This document shows positions 7,942 to 18,915 of a stretch of 64,000 nt of DNA, one piece after another. The DNA lies in contig NZ_KB913028.1 in assembly GCF_000384135.1 (NCBI RefSeq), positions 1,639,351-1,703,350 on the forward strand, in the 5' to 3' direction. The notes below the pieces were generated by a model. The model was given only the letters and a program-made list of their open reading frames with translations, made no database searches and was not told where the DNA came from. The translations under genes and the position numbers were made by a program. Position 1 is the first letter of the stretch, and every line of letters starts with the position of its first letter. The DNA comes from Succinispira mobilis DSM 6222. GTDB taxonomy: Bacteria > Bacillota > Negativicutes > Acidaminococcales > Succinispiraceae.

Positions 7942-9336
7942 TTGCAAAAAATCTTAGCAAATTTTTCTTTAGCAGAACAAACCAAACTAAAATCCATTAT
8001 GAGTATTCTCAATTTCGCTAGTGATTTATCACATGCGCAAATTAGCATTTATCTGAATTTGCCCAGTGAAAAAGCATTGGTAGTCCTTGCTCAAGCCAAG
8101 CCAGAAACTGCTTTTGTCTATTATCGCAAAGAAAATATTGGCAAAAATATTGCTTATATTGACGAACCACTAATTTTTCATGCTTTCAACGTAGGTAGCG
8201 CTGTCCAAGGAAAACGTGAATGGGCTTCGGGAATGTTTACTAATATGTATTTACACCCACTTACACTGGACAATCACATTTTTGCCGTAGTCGCTTTAGA
8301 ATTTGTCGATTCTTTACAATGCTATCCTTCTCAAGGCCTGTTTATGAAAATTGCTATTGAATTACTAGAAAATCCCGAGCAACTTGACGTAAACTTAATA
8401 AAAGAACGGTTAAGCACCCGTGATGGGATGATAATCGTTAATAAGGAAGGTTTGATTATCGGTCTTAACAATATTATCCAAAATATCTACTTAACTCTAG
8501 GCGTTTCTAAAATTATCTCACGACGTATTACTGACCGAAACTTATTTTTAGATGGATTAATTTCTGCCTATAAAAATAATTTAGCTACAGCCTACGAATT
8601 GAAAAAAGATAATCAGATTTTTGCCCAACGCCTTATTCCCATAACGAAAAACAAGCTATTAAAATTTGCCATAATAATCATGGTTGATATTACTGAACTA
8701 AAAAAGCGTGATACACAACTTTTGGTAAAATCAGCTGTTATTCAAGAAATTCATCATCGGGTAAAAAACAATCTACAAACTATTGCAAGTTTATTAAGAA
8801 TCCAAGCCCGCCGTACTGACTCTCCCGAAACTAAACTAGCTTTAAAAGAAAGTATTAATCGAATTTTAAGTATTTCTGTTGTCCATGAGTTTTTGTCCCA
8901 GCAAGATCAAGATTTAATAGATGTCCAAATTGTTGGTCGCAATATTTTTGAACTAATTATTAAAAACATGCTTGATCCCGCCATTCAAATTACTACGAAA
9001 TTTTATGGCAATACCATTATTTTGCCATCAGAACAAGCCAATAGTATCGCTTTAGTAATTAACGAATTAACGCAAAATGCTGTAGAACATGCTTTTATCG
9101 GGCGCGAACAAGGGTTTATCAGCCTCAGTATTTACATTACACCCAAAAGCTATTGTATTGAAATTCAAGATGATGGTACTGGCTTACCGCAAAATTTTTG
9201 TCTCGAGCAAACGGGTAGTCTAGGCTTACAAATTGTTAAAACTCTAGTTGAAAGTGATTTAGGGGGTAAATTTTCTTTAATGAATAATCTAGGTACCCTA
9301 GCAAGAATTGTTATTCCCAAAAATAAGGAGGCTTAA
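7942..9336 (+). CDS. Cytosolic sensor histidine kinase, HisKA_2 type (PdtaS-like)
   Basis: This 464-residue kinase has no membrane helix. A GAF-like N-terminal sensor (about 1-145) and a PAS-like domain (about 155-255) precede a HisKA_2 dimerisation region with the phosphoacceptor in EIHHRVKNNLQT (H271). The HATPase domain has NELTQNAVEH as N box and DDGTGLP and GSLGLQIV as G boxes. The start is TTG 7942 with AAAGGGTGAG upstream. It is separated by one base from an ANTAR response-regulator gene, and this pairing is the known PdtaS-PdtaR arrangement. Actinobacterial PdtaS homologues are regulated by ligands such as NO or copper, but the ligand here is unknown. Confidence 0.88.
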   Translation: MQKILANFSLAEQTKLKSIMSILNFASDLSHAQISIYLNLPSEKALVVLAQAKPETAFVYYRKENIGKNIAYIDEPLIFHAFNVGSAVQGKREWASGMFTNMYLHPLTLDNHIFAVVALEFVDSLQCYPSQGLFMKIAIELLENPEQLDVNLIKERLSTRDGMIIVNKEGLIIGLNNIIQNIYLTLGVSKIISRRITDRNLFLDGLISAYKNNLATAYELKKDNQIFAQRLIPITKNKLLKFAIIIMVDITELKKRDTQLLVKSAVIQEIHHRVKNNLQTIASLLRIQARRTDSPETKLALKESINRILSISVVHEFLSQQDQDLIDVQIVGRNIFELIIKNMLDPAIQITTKFYGNTIILPSEQANSIALVINELTQNAVEHAFIGREQGFISLSIYITPKSYCIEIQDDGTGLPQNFCLEQTGSLGLQIVKTLVESDLGGKFSLMNNLGTLARIVIPKNKEA

Positions 9337-9337
9337 G

Positions 9338-9928
9338 ATGGATAAATTAAAAATATTAATTGCTGATGATGAAAGTATTATTAGAATGGATTTAAAAGAA
9401 ATGCTCGAAGATGCTGGGCACATTATTATCTCTGAAGCCTCTGATGGACAACAAGCCGTTGAACTTGCACGCAAATTACACCCCGACTTAGTAATAATGG
9501 ATATTAAAATGCCAATTCTTGACGGGATTGCAGCTTCTAAAATATTAACAACTGAAAAAATTGCTCCTGTTTTATTACTGACTGCTTATAGTCAAAAAGA
9601 AATTGTTGAATCTGCGAAAAACTCTGGAGTCCTCGCTTACCTCGTTAAACCGCTGAAAGAAGAACAACTATTTCCCGCTATTGAAATTGCCATATCTCGA
9701 TTTCTAGAAATTAAAAATTTGGAAGACGAAATCGATAAATTGAAAGATACCATTGAAGTTCGCAAAATTGTCGAAAAAGCCAAGGGTATCCTTATGCAAG
9801 TGCATAATTTAACCGAAGACGTAGCTTATAAAAAGTTACAACAATACTGTATGGTTAAGCGAAAAACTCTCAGAGAAGTATCGCTAGCAATTATAAAATC
9901 TTTTGAAAACCAGAAAAAAAATACTTGA
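9338..9928 (+). CDS. Response regulator with ANTAR RNA-binding output domain
   Basis: This is a receiver-ANTAR protein that, once phosphorylated, binds paired hexaloop RNA hairpins and prevents transcription termination. ATG 9338 follows AAGGAGG. The receiver has the acidic pair D10/D11, phosphorylation site D55 (LVIMDIKMP), T/S at LLTAYS and K104 in LVKPL. A coiled-coil linker (about 115-140) leads to the ANTAR domain (about 140-190) with EKAKGILMQ, a family hallmark. It is the partner of the kinase just upstream. I could not find convincing ANTAR-target double hairpins in the window by eye. Confidence 0.9.
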   Translation: MDKLKILIADDESIIRMDLKEMLEDAGHIIISEASDGQQAVELARKLHPDLVIMDIKMPILDGIAASKILTTEKIAPVLLLTAYSQKEIVESAKNSGVLAYLVKPLKEEQLFPAIEIAISRFLEIKNLEDEIDKLKDTIEVRKIVEKAKGILMQVHNLTEDVAYKKLQQYCMVKRKTLREVSLAIIKSFENQKKNT

Positions 9929-9953
9929 TTTTTTTAGCAAAATTATATATTAT
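9925..9953 (+). promoter_or_regulatory. groESL promoter
   Basis: TTGATT, 17 bases, TATTAT. The predicted start near 9960 places the CIRCE element at +5 to +30, where HrcA would block transcription. Confidence 0.7.
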
Positions 9954-9963
9954 ATAAACATAC

Positions 9964-9990
9964 TTAGCACTCAGTAATAATGAGTGCTAA
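9964..9990. promoter_or_regulatory. CIRCE operator (HrcA-binding site)
   Basis: TTAGCACTC-N9-GAGTGCTAA is a perfect match to the CIRCE consensus. HrcA repression of groESL is therefore expected. The hrcA gene itself is not in the window. Confidence 0.97.
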
Positions 9991-10029
9991 CAAAATAAAG
10001 TTTTACATATTAAGGGGGATTATTGAAAA

Positions 10030-10314
10030 ATGTTAAAACCACTAGCTGACAAAATAATAATTCAAGTAGTTGCTAAAGAAGAAGTTACTAAAAGCGGTAT
10101 CGTTTTACCTGGTACAGCCCAAGAGAAACCTCAAGAAGGAGTAGTAATTGCTGTAGGTGCTGGACGCATCCTTGACAATGGTAGTCGTGTGACACCAGAT
10201 GTTAAAGTAAATGATAAAGTAGTTTTTGCTAAATATTCTGGTACAGAGTTTAAATGCAATAATCAAGAATACTTAATTGTATCTGAAAAAGACATTCTTG
10301 CTGTAATTCAATAA
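10030..10314 (+). CDS. groES: Co-chaperonin GroES
   Basis: GroES is the 10-kDa heptameric lid of the chaperonin. The 94-residue protein begins [11 protein letters not shown] and has the mobile loop region [26 protein letters not shown]-type ribosome site AAGGGGG lies upstream. It is the first gene of a CIRCE-controlled two-gene operon and is followed by groEL after 51 bases. Confidence 0.97.
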   Translation: MLKPLADKIIIQVVAKEEVTKSGIVLPGTAQEKPQEGVVIAVGAGRILDNGSRVTPDVKVNDKVVFAKYSGTEFKCNNQEYLIVSEKDILAVIQ

Positions 10315-10332
10315 CAACTTTAATTTTAATAA

Positions 10333-11994
<1,662 letters not shown>

Positions 11995-12054
11995 TTCAAC
12001 TTTCGACCGCTAAGCTCCTTATCTATAAATAACAAACTAAAATATGATTTACTA

Positions 12055-12096
12055 ATGAACATTGTAGAGTTATACTTTACAATGTTCATTTTTTAA
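12055..12096 (+). terminator. groESL terminator
   Basis: ATGAACATTGTA and its complement TACAATGTTCAT enclose an 11-base loop and are followed by six T residues. Confidence 0.85.
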
Positions 12097-12129
12097 TAAT
12101 TTACTTAAAATCTGTTAATATTTTTAACT

Positions 12130-12246
12130 AAATAAAGTAGCTCACACAAACTGATATGCTCCCTCCTAAGCAACAAGTTTCTATTATTTTACTTGTCTAC
12201 CTAGAAGGAAGCATATCAAAAAGCCATTGTATAAGCTACTTTATTT
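12130..12246. other. 117-base three-tier inverted repeat between groEL and a chemoreceptor gene
   Basis: Three collinear stems are nested: AAATAAAGTAGCT/AGCTACTTTATTT (13 bp), TGATATGCT/AGCATATCA (9 bp) and ACAAGT/ACTTGT (6 bp), with unpaired bulges between them. The outer right arm continues into a T-rich stretch on the plus strand and ends four bases before the stop of the minus-strand chemoreceptor gene. It may be an elaborate bidirectional terminator or a small structured RNA. groEL already has its own terminator 40 bases earlier. Confidence 0.5.
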
Positions 12247-12250
12247 TTTA

Positions 12251-13933
12251 TTAAATTTTAAATTTACTAGTTTCTGATTTCAGGTTAACGGCCAAACCAG
12301 CTAAAATATCCGTTGAAGAAGCGATTTCTTCCATCGTAGCTGATAGTTCCTGCGTCGCCGCTGAAACATTTTGCGATTGCACGGCTACATTTTTCCCCGA
12401 ATTATTAATATCCTCAATTGCAACTAAAATTTTACTATTGCCTTGAAACATATTTCCTACCAAAGTACTTATTTCTTGTGTTTGATTATTAACTGCTTGT
12501 ATTTGCTGATAAATTTCCGCAAAAGCCTTCCCAGCATTATTAACAACTGCGGAACCAGTTTCTACCTCTGCTTTGCCAGCACTTATTGCTTGAACTGCTT
12601 GAGTTGTATCCCGTTGAATAATAGTAATTAAGTCTACAATATCCTTAGAAGCTAAGGCTGACTGTTCCGCTAATTTTCTAACTTCCTCAGCTACAACAGC
12701 AAAACCCCGTCCATGTTCACCTGCTCTAGCAGCTTCAATGGCTGCATTTAAAGCAAGTAAATTTGTTTGGCTAGCAATACTAGATATCGTATCGACAATC
12801 TTGCCAATTTCTTGAGAACGTTCACCCAAATCATTAACTGCATTTGCCGAAAAAACTACAGTTTTGCTAATGCTGGCCATTTGTTTTACCACAGTATCAA
12901 TGGCCTGGCTCCCGTTTTTCGCATTTAAAGTAGCTTGATTGGCATTTTCTCTAGCTTTATTAGCTGTATCCATAGTGTTTTCAATATCTAGAGCTGTTTG
13001 CTCTACAACTTCCTTGACCACTGAAATAGCACTAGATTGACACTCCGCATCGCTTGATACCTCACAAATGGAATTCGCTACTTGAGAAGAGACTTCAGCC
13101 GCTTCCATGGCATTGGTGCTCAGTTGTTTAGAAGAGTTTTCTACTAAATCACTACTATGTTGAATGGTAGCAATTACTTTTTGGATATCGCCCACCATTG
13201 TTTGCATAGCCTGGGCCAATTGACCAACTTCATCTTTACTATTGCTGCTTACTTTTACTCTTAAATCACCCTTGGCTATTAATTCCGCACTCTTAACTAA
13301 AGCTTCAATGGTTGCTGTTATTTTTTTAGAAACAAATATTATTACGCCAATTGCTAATAGCACCGCTAAAACAATAAAAATACTTATATTTTTAGCAAAA
13401 CTAGCTATTTCCGTCTTAAAAGGTGTTGGCGTACCCATAAACAATATGCCTACAACCTGTCCTTGAGCATCTACTATCGGCTTATATATCGCCTCGTTTT
13501 CAACACCTACAACACTAGCTTTACCTTCAAAAACAGCTTTGTTATTTAAAACTCTTTCCACGACCTCATTACTAGCCTTTGTACCAATTGCTCTTTTACC
13601 TTGAGCATCTTTTACACTTGTCGCGACCCTAGTATCAAATAAAAATATTGTTACATCATTTTCTGTAGTAGTTTTTATTTCATCAACAATACTAGCATTA
13701 TCATTAATTAGGACATTCCCCTTAAACAACTTATCACCTTTTACCTGCCAAGCACCTGGTAGTTTTGTATCAATATGTTCTTGCGCAAAGCTAATATCAT
13801 GTTTAACTGTTTTTTTAGCTATCGCAGTTAATAAATCTTGCATATTACTTACAGCATAAAATCCTAATAACGCAGTAGTTACCAGCATTATTGTTGTACA
13901 AACCACAGCAAATTTCCAACTTAGTTTTTTCAA
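12251..13933 (-). CDS. Methyl-accepting chemotaxis protein with single-cache periplasmic sensor
   Basis: This is a transmembrane chemoreceptor of about 560 residues. TTG 13933 is preferred because a G7 tract lies eight bases upstream; an in-frame ATG at 13966 lacks a site and would lie very close to the promoter. One N-terminal helix (about 8-30), an external cache-like domain (about 35-175, containing [21 protein letters not shown]), a second helix (about 185-205) and a HAMP segment (about 205-260) precede the signalling helices. The hairpin tip has [20 protein letters not shown] then [18 protein letters not shown]. The ligand is not predictable. It is a monocistronic gene with a near-consensus promoter. 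Confidence 0.92.
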   Translation of the reverse strand: MKKLSWKFAVVCTTIMLVTTALLGFYAVSNMQDLLTAIAKKTVKHDISFAQEHIDTKLPGAWQVKGDKLFKGNVLINDNASIVDEIKTTTENDVTIFLFDTRVATSVKDAQGKRAIGTKASNEVVERVLNNKAVFEGKASVVGVENEAIYKPIVDAQGQVVGILFMGTPTPFKTEIASFAKNISIFIVLAVLLAIGVIIFVSKKITATIEALVKSAELIAKGDLRVKVSSNSKDEVGQLAQAMQTMVGDIQKVIATIQHSSDLVENSSKQLSTNAMEAAEVSSQVANSICEVSSDAECQSSAISVVKEVVEQTALDIENTMDTANKARENANQATLNAKNGSQAIDTVVKQMASISKTVVFSANAVNDLGERSQEIGKIVDTISSIASQTNLLALNAAIEAARAGEHGRGFAVVAEEVRKLAEQSALASKDIVDLITIIQRDTTQAVQAISAGKAEVETGSAVVNNAGKAFAEIYQQIQAVNNQTQEISTLVGNMFQGNSKILVAIEDINNSGKNVAVQSQNVSAATQELSATMEEIASSTDILAGLAVNLKSETSKFKI

Positions 13934-13981
13934 TATTTTGCCCCCCCATAAATAATCTAATACCAAAAAGATATCACTATC

Positions 13982-14009
13982 ATTATACTTTAAGATTTTA
14001 ACCTGTCAA
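13982..14009 (-). promoter_or_regulatory. Consensus promoter of the chemoreceptor gene
   Basis: On the minus strand TTGACA, 16 bases, TATAAT: both hexamers are perfect. This is the strongest promoter in the window by eye and is of housekeeping rather than flagellar-sigma type. Confidence 0.8.
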
Positions 14010-14045
14010 GAATAATTTCTTTGTTAAATTTTTTATAAAAACTCT

Positions 14046-14102
14046 AAATTAATTATAAAGATACAGGAAAACTGAGTTTTCCTGTATCTTTATAATTAAT
14101 TT
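14046..14102. terminator. Long perfect hairpin ending the haem operon
   Basis: AATTAATTATAAAGATACAG plus seven further bases pairs perfectly with its complement across a central AAAACT-G-AGTTTT, giving a stem of about 27 bp. It begins at the stop codon of the receptor gene and lies upstream of the chemoreceptor promoter, so it probably ends the haem operon transcript. Confidence 0.75.
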
Positions 14103-16069
14103 TATAATTTCATTTCTAAACCTAATCGCCAAACTCGTCCGTCAACATTTAACTCATCTACTTTATTATTGAAGATATTATCTATCCCCACATAAGAGCT
14201 AAAAGACTTATTCCAAGTTTTGTGAACTGCCAAATTCAAGCTTGAATAGTTAAAGTCTTGCGCTTTTGTCGCACCTGTAGGAATATAGTTGTAATCATTC
14301 AACCATTCTTGCCAAAGCGTAATACTTAGAGGCTTTGCCGTATTATCAGTATATTCTAGCTGCAAGCTGCTGATATTTTTAGCGCGATCCGTAAGTCTAG
14401 CACCCGTATTTTTATCGGTAGCATCCAAATAAGTATTCGTCAGTTTCACACTGAAATTTTTATTCAACTTACGCCCTATTTCTGTTTCGATTCCATTAAT
14501 TTGCGCTTTATTTATATTAATATAACGACTTTTGGTTTCTGTTGGAGTCGTAGCTAGTCTTTCTGTGGAAATTAAATTGGTAACATCATTATTAAAATAA
14601 CTAATTTTAGCCCAATTATTATCGCGTTCCGCTTCTAAGCTAAATTCAAATGAAGTAGTTTCTTCTGGTTGCAAATTAGGGTTGCCGAGTACCGTTACAG
14701 TTTTACTGCCCATCTTTCTGCGCATATCCATATATAACAAGCTAATCGTTGGCGCTCTAAATCCTTTCCCATAGCTTGTTTTAAAGCGGGAATTATCCGA
14801 AAATTTATAAGTCGCCCCCGCTTTAGGACTAAAATTAGAACCAAAGCTACTATGTTCATCTAATCTAAAAGAAGGCGTAAACAATAGCCGCTCGTTTACT
14901 ACCCATTCATCTTGCAGATAAATAGCTTTAGAATTGATTGTTTTTTCCGAGCCCTTTTTAGCTAGGCCTAAATAATTATCTGTATATACATTATCGGCGC
15001 CTTCACCTAACCTAGTACCTTTATAACTATATTGTCGATACTCGCTACCAAAAGTTAATAAGTGATTTTCGGCAACCTGCATACTATTGCGGCCCTCTAC
15101 AACCCAAGTGTCGTATTTAGCATGATCGAAATCTGCCCAAACATTTTTATTGGTTTTACGTGACTCTTTTTTAAGTCTATTAAAATAAGTTCGTAATTCA
15201 TAGTCCCCTTTTGTTGTCTTGCCCTTATAGGCTAAACTATAACCATAGCGCTCATTATCAAACCATTCTTTTTGATTTATCGAAGAAGTTCCAGCATCTT
15301 GGTAGTAAGTTTTTTGATTTTCTTCCATATATTCTAAATCTAAAACTAGTTTTTTATTTTTATCTAACTCATAGTCAGCGCTTATATTAAAGTAAGATTT
15401 ATCGCCAAACATATTCGTATTAGTTGAAAGTGCCTCATCTTTTTTACGGACATCTGTAAAACGTATATCCGCACTTACCGCTAATTTACCTTGTTTACCA
15501 AAATCAAAGCGCGTGGAAGTACTAGATTCTTCTGAGCCAAATACAAAGCTTTGCGTCGTCTGTTGTTTAGTTGATCGTTTAGTAATAACATTTATTACGC
15601 CGCCCAAAGCATCAGAACCATATAAAGAGCTCCCAGGACCACGAATAATTTCAATTCTTTCTATATTATCTAAATTAATTCTATTTAACTCGTAAACATT
15701 GGACGTGGAAGAGGCATCTTCACCAGCTATTCGCTTGCCATCAACTAAAATCAGAGTATGAGCACTATCCATGCCACGAATTGAGACTTGATTACCCGCC
15801 ATAGCTGCTTTAGATAGATTAATGCTTGTAGCACGTCTTAGAGCCGCTGTCACCTTTTCTGCGCCTAATTTTTTTATATCAGCGGCTGTTATTACCTCTA
15901 CTGCATTTGGAATTTCTTTTATTTCCTGCTCGGTTCTTGTAGCCGTTACAACTACCTCGCGCGTTTTTAGATCATAATCTGTAGCGGATTTTTCTTCGGC
16001 AAATACGGGCATTGCCCAGGCCGAAAAAGCTAATAGGGAGGCTAAAATCTTATATTTTCTGTTATTCAA
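14102..16069 (-). CDS. TonB-dependent outer-membrane receptor, probably for haem
   Basis: This 655-residue outer-membrane gated transporter starts at TTG with GAGGAG nine bases upstream. A Sec signal peptide ending MPVFAEE is followed by a TonB-box-like REVVVTATRT. The plug domain (about 45-150) contains AGNQVSIRGMDSAHTLILVD and IEIIRGPGSSLYGSDALGGV, then the beta-barrel runs to the C-terminal LEMKL. It is the last gene of an operon with tonB, an ABC importer, a flavodoxin and a ChuW/HutW-type enzyme, which makes haem the likely substrate. Homology alone does not separate haem, siderophore and vitamin B12 receptors. It proves a diderm envelope. Confidence 0.9.
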   Translation of the reverse strand: MNNRKYKILASLLAFSAWAMPVFAEEKSATDYDLKTREVVVTATRTEQEIKEIPNAVEVITAADIKKLGAEKVTAALRRATSINLSKAAMAGNQVSIRGMDSAHTLILVDGKRIAGEDASSTSNVYELNRINLDNIERIEIIRGPGSSLYGSDALGGVINVITKRSTKQQTTQSFVFGSEESSTSTRFDFGKQGKLAVSADIRFTDVRKKDEALSTNTNMFGDKSYFNISADYELDKNKKLVLDLEYMEENQKTYYQDAGTSSINQKEWFDNERYGYSLAYKGKTTKGDYELRTYFNRLKKESRKTNKNVWADFDHAKYDTWVVEGRNSMQVAENHLLTFGSEYRQYSYKGTRLGEGADNVYTDNYLGLAKKGSEKTINSKAIYLQDEWVVNERLLFTPSFRLDEHSSFGSNFSPKAGATYKFSDNSRFKTSYGKGFRAPTISLLYMDMRRKMGSKTVTVLGNPNLQPEETTSFEFSLEAERDNNWAKISYFNNDVTNLISTERLATTPTETKSRYININKAQINGIETEIGRKLNKNFSVKLTNTYLDATDKNTGARLTDRAKNISSLQLEYTDNTAKPLSITLWQEWLNDYNYIPTGATKAQDFNYSSLNLAVHKTWNKSFSSYVGIDNIFNNKVDELNVDGRVWRLGLEMKL

Positions 16070-16185
16070 TGATATCTACTCCTCGTATTATAAAGTTATA
16101 AATTCTGCTTTCTTTATGAAAAAATAAACCTTTAGTAAGCATTACTACTTATGCGCTATGTTATAAGCACCATTTTATTAGCAAT

Positions 16186-17589
16186 TTATCCTTGTGCAGC
16201 AATTTTTTGAAAACTAAACTGCGTTTCTCCGGTATATAAACTATGAATACTTTCAATAATAGTTTGCGCAATATTTATTTTCCAAAATTGCCCTGCTATT
16301 GTTAGGCAAAATAACACCCCGTTATTTTTAACTAAACCACGTTTCTCCCAAATATCAAGTAGCCATAAAAGTTCTTGTAGCCGCTTGTCTCCACAACTTT
16401 CTAAAACAGCAATATCCAAATAACCTTGTTCTAATTGATGTAATACGGCACTATATAAATCTTGTAACTCTGACTGTCTACTCAAACTCATAATTGGCTT
16501 GTTGCAATTTTCTACAGCCTGAAGATAGCTATTTAAATCACGGTGGAGCATACAACTGTAGCCTGCCAGTTTACCACCAGCACCAGCACCAAAAGGTAGC
16601 GTTTCTGCACCTTGTTTATTTAAAGTATTATATAAACTGCGTTCTCGATTTGTTTTTGCCCAATGACAATTACTTAACCGCCTAAAAGGACGTTTTTCAA
16701 GCCATTCATAAGCAAAAGCAAACATTTCTGCCTGCTGCACAGTTGTAGCCGCCGGTTGAATTTCACCAGCCGCAATTTTCTTTTTCAAATCACTATGTTC
16801 ATAGACATTTAGTTGATATAAATCCATGCCATCAATTTTAGTTGATTGCAATAACTCTAAGTCTTCTTGCCAAATTTTTAAAGTTTGCCCTGGCAAGCCA
16901 TACATCAAATCTATAATTACAGCGGCTTGATTATAACTAGCAAGCAACTCTAAGCTCCGTAGAATTGTCTGTTTATCATCTATTCTACCAATACTTTGTC
17001 GAATTTCTGTATCAAAAGTTTGAACTCCAATCGAAACTCTATTTACACCATTTTCTAGCCAAGCTTCTATTTTTTCTGCCTGTAAATCATTTACTCTGGC
17101 TTCTAAGGTTATTTCGCAATCGTTTGCTAAGGGCAAAGATTTTTTTAAAGTATGCAAGATTTTTTTTATATTATCCTTATCTAAAACACTCGGCGTACCC
17201 CCACCCAAAAATACGGCATTTATTTTACCTTGTTGCAAATAGCTTGCTGTTTCCGCAAGCTTAATTTCTTTACAAAGTTTTTCAACATACAAATCTTCTA
17301 AGTTTTTATTGCTATAGTTTTGAAAAAATCCGCAATATAAGCACTTGGTTTTACAAAAAGGGATATGGATGTAGGCTGTACGTTGCTTAAGCTGTAATTC
17401 CTTGTTTGCTACAATTTTTTGCCAAGTGTTTTGTACTTCTAGTGGCGATAAGGTTTTAGAATAACCTTTAGGATGTACTACTCTTTTTTGTGCAAAAGCC
17501 TGAGTTAACGCATCCCCAACATTATTTCCGAGTTGTAAAGCAACCTGTGCTTTCGGTAAATTGGCAAATATTTTTTCCAACTTACTCAT
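16186..17589 (-). CDS. Anaerobic haem-degrading radical SAM enzyme, ChuW/HutW family
   Basis: Members of this HemN-like family open the porphyrin ring of haem without oxygen to give anaerobilin and release iron. The 467-residue protein has the radical SAM triad C79-x3-C83-x2-C86 in IPFCKTKCLYCGFF, FLGGGTPSVLD, and VNRVSIGVQTFD. The N-terminal extension (residues 1-70) ahead of the cysteines, with VVHPKGYS, matches ChuW/HutW rather than the coproporphyrinogen dehydrogenase HemN. Context decides the call: it overlaps a flavodoxin gene by eight bases and sits inside a haem uptake operon. HemW-type haem chaperones are the main alternative. Confidence 0.85.
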   Translation of the reverse strand: MSKLEKIFANLPKAQVALQLGNNVGDALTQAFAQKRVVHPKGYSKTLSPLEVQNTWQKIVANKELQLKQRTAYIHIPFCKTKCLYCGFFQNYSNKNLEDLYVEKLCKEIKLAETASYLQQGKINAVFLGGGTPSVLDKDNIKKILHTLKKSLPLANDCEITLEARVNDLQAEKIEAWLENGVNRVSIGVQTFDTEIRQSIGRIDDKQTILRSLELLASYNQAAVIIDLMYGLPGQTLKIWQEDLELLQSTKIDGMDLYQLNVYEHSDLKKKIAAGEIQPAATTVQQAEMFAFAYEWLEKRPFRRLSNCHWAKTNRERSLYNTLNKQGAETLPFGAGAGGKLAGYSCMLHRDLNSYLQAVENCNKPIMSLSRQSELQDLYSAVLHQLEQGYLDIAVLESCGDKRLQELLWLLDIWEKRGLVKNNGVLFCLTIAGQFWKINIAQTIIESIHSLYTGETQFSFQKIAAQG

Positions 17590-18109
17590 TAATTGTCCCT
17601 TTTACTAAAGCATAGGTCTGCTTAGCAAATTCCGCAGCTTTTTTAAAATCTTGTTCATCGGGATGCTTGCTGGCTTCTTGATGTTTAGCAATGCGTTCTG
17701 GCGTCATGGCATGGGGATGTCCAGCCGGATACTTTTTAAAACTTTCTGCAAGACTTTTAGCTATTTTTCCTTGGCAAATAAAGCTATTTACTACCACACT
17801 GCCCTCTGGTAAAAGTGCGGCTGCATTATCTAGACTATTTTGAGCATGCTCTGAATCTGGATAAGCTCCTAAAGTAGCAAATAAAGCTACTTTTTTATTA
17901 GGTAACTGAGCTAATAAATTAGCGGCTTTTTTATCTGCCGTACCACGATCAACCCAAAAACCTACAAAAACCAAATCATAATCCGTTAAATTTGTTGATA
18001 AATCTTCAACTGCAACTAACTTTGTCCCTTCGGGCAATGATTTAAAAATTGCCTGGGCTACCTGCTTGGTATTGCCCGTTAAGGATGAATATACTACTAA
18101 TGTTTTCAT
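17582..18109 (-). CDS. Flavodoxin family protein of the haem operon
   Basis: The 175-residue FMN protein has the phosphate-binding loop SSLTGNTKQVAQA at its N-terminus and conserved VFVGFWVDRGTAD and FATLGAYPDSEHA loops. ATG 18109 is preferred because AGAGGTG lies six bases upstream; a GTG at 18118 is in frame. It is translationally coupled to the radical SAM gene. The likely role is to supply electrons to the radical SAM enzyme or to reduce its product. Flavodoxin partners of anaerobilin synthases are known from other anaerobes (for example HmuF in Fusobacterium); equivalence here is inferred from context. Confidence 0.85.
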   Translation of the reverse strand: MKTLVVYSSLTGNTKQVAQAIFKSLPEGTKLVAVEDLSTNLTDYDLVFVGFWVDRGTADKKAANLLAQLPNKKVALFATLGAYPDSEHAQNSLDNAAALLPEGSVVVNSFICQGKIAKSLAESFKKYPAGHPHAMTPERIAKHQEASKHPDEQDFKKAAEFAKQTYALVKGTINE

Positions 18110-18120
18110 CTGCTTCACCT

Positions 18121-18915
18121 CTAAATATTTTTATATGGAAAACAGGCTAAATACTCTGTTTCAGCTTGTTTTAGTTTCATAACTAACATCTTCACATTAT
18201 ATAATTCTTCTAAAACCTCAGTTTTAAAAACTTCTTCAACACTGCCATCGGCAATTATCCGACCTTTTTTCAAACCAATTAAACGATGACTAAATCTTGC
18301 CGCGTGATTTAAATCATGCAATACCATAATTACCGTAATTTTCATTTGGCTATGTAAGTGCTGTACTAATTGCATAAGTTCAAATTGATGCTGTACATCT
18401 AAGTAAGTAGTCGGCTCATCTAATAATAGCACTTTTGGTTTTTGCGCGATGGTCATCGCTAACCAAGCCCGCTGCCGCTCTCCTCCTGAAAGCATATCTA
18501 AGCGTCGATGTGCCAAATCTTCTAGATTAGTTAGCTGTATTGCCTCAGCAATTGCTGCCGCATCTGTAGTGCTTATTTCTGTAAACAAGCCTTGATATGG
18601 CAACCGGCCACACGCCACCAAATCTCTAACCGTCATATCACCTGGAGCTTGGGCAGCTTGTGGTAAAATTGCTAACTGCTTAGCTACTTCTTTAGTCGAT
18701 AAATCCTGTAACAATTTACCATCAAAAATCACATTGCCCTTAGACGGTTGCAAAATCCTGCCCAAGGCCTTTAAAATGGTAGACTTGCCCGAACCATTAG
18801 CACCAATAATACTTACTATTTCGGGTTTATCAAAATCTATGGACAAGTCCTCTACAATAATTTCATCTGCGTATTGCAGTTTAACTTGCTGTAAAGCTAC
18901 GCTCAATGTTTTCAT
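18121..18915 (-). CDS. Haem/iron-chelate ABC transporter ATP-binding protein
   Basis: This FecE/HmuV-type ATPase energises import across the inner membrane. The 264-residue protein has Walker A GANGSGKST, signature LSGGERQRAWLAM, Walker B VLLLDEPTTYLD and switch His in MVLHDLNHA. The YLD variant is typical of iron-chelate importers. It overlaps the permease gene by four bases (ATGA) and precedes the flavodoxin. Confidence 0.93.
   Translation of the reverse strand: MKTLSVALQQVKLQYADEIIVEDLSIDFDKPEIVSIIGANGSGKSTILKALGRILQPSKGNVIFDGKLLQDLSTKEVAKQLAILPQAAQAPGDMTVRDLVACGRLPYQGLFTEISTTDAAAIAEAIQLTNLEDLAHRRLDMLSGGERQRAWLAMTIAQKPKVLLLDEPTTYLDVQHQFELMQLVQHLHSQMKITVIMVLHDLNHAARFSHRLIGLKKGRIIADGSVEEVFKTEVLEELYNVKMLVMKLKQAETEYLACFPYKNI

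Noticed and set aside
9964-9990. CIRCE inverted repeat considered as a terminator of the ANTAR regulator gene
   Set aside because: The sequence is an exact CIRCE match downstream of a good promoter and has no T run, so it is an operator.
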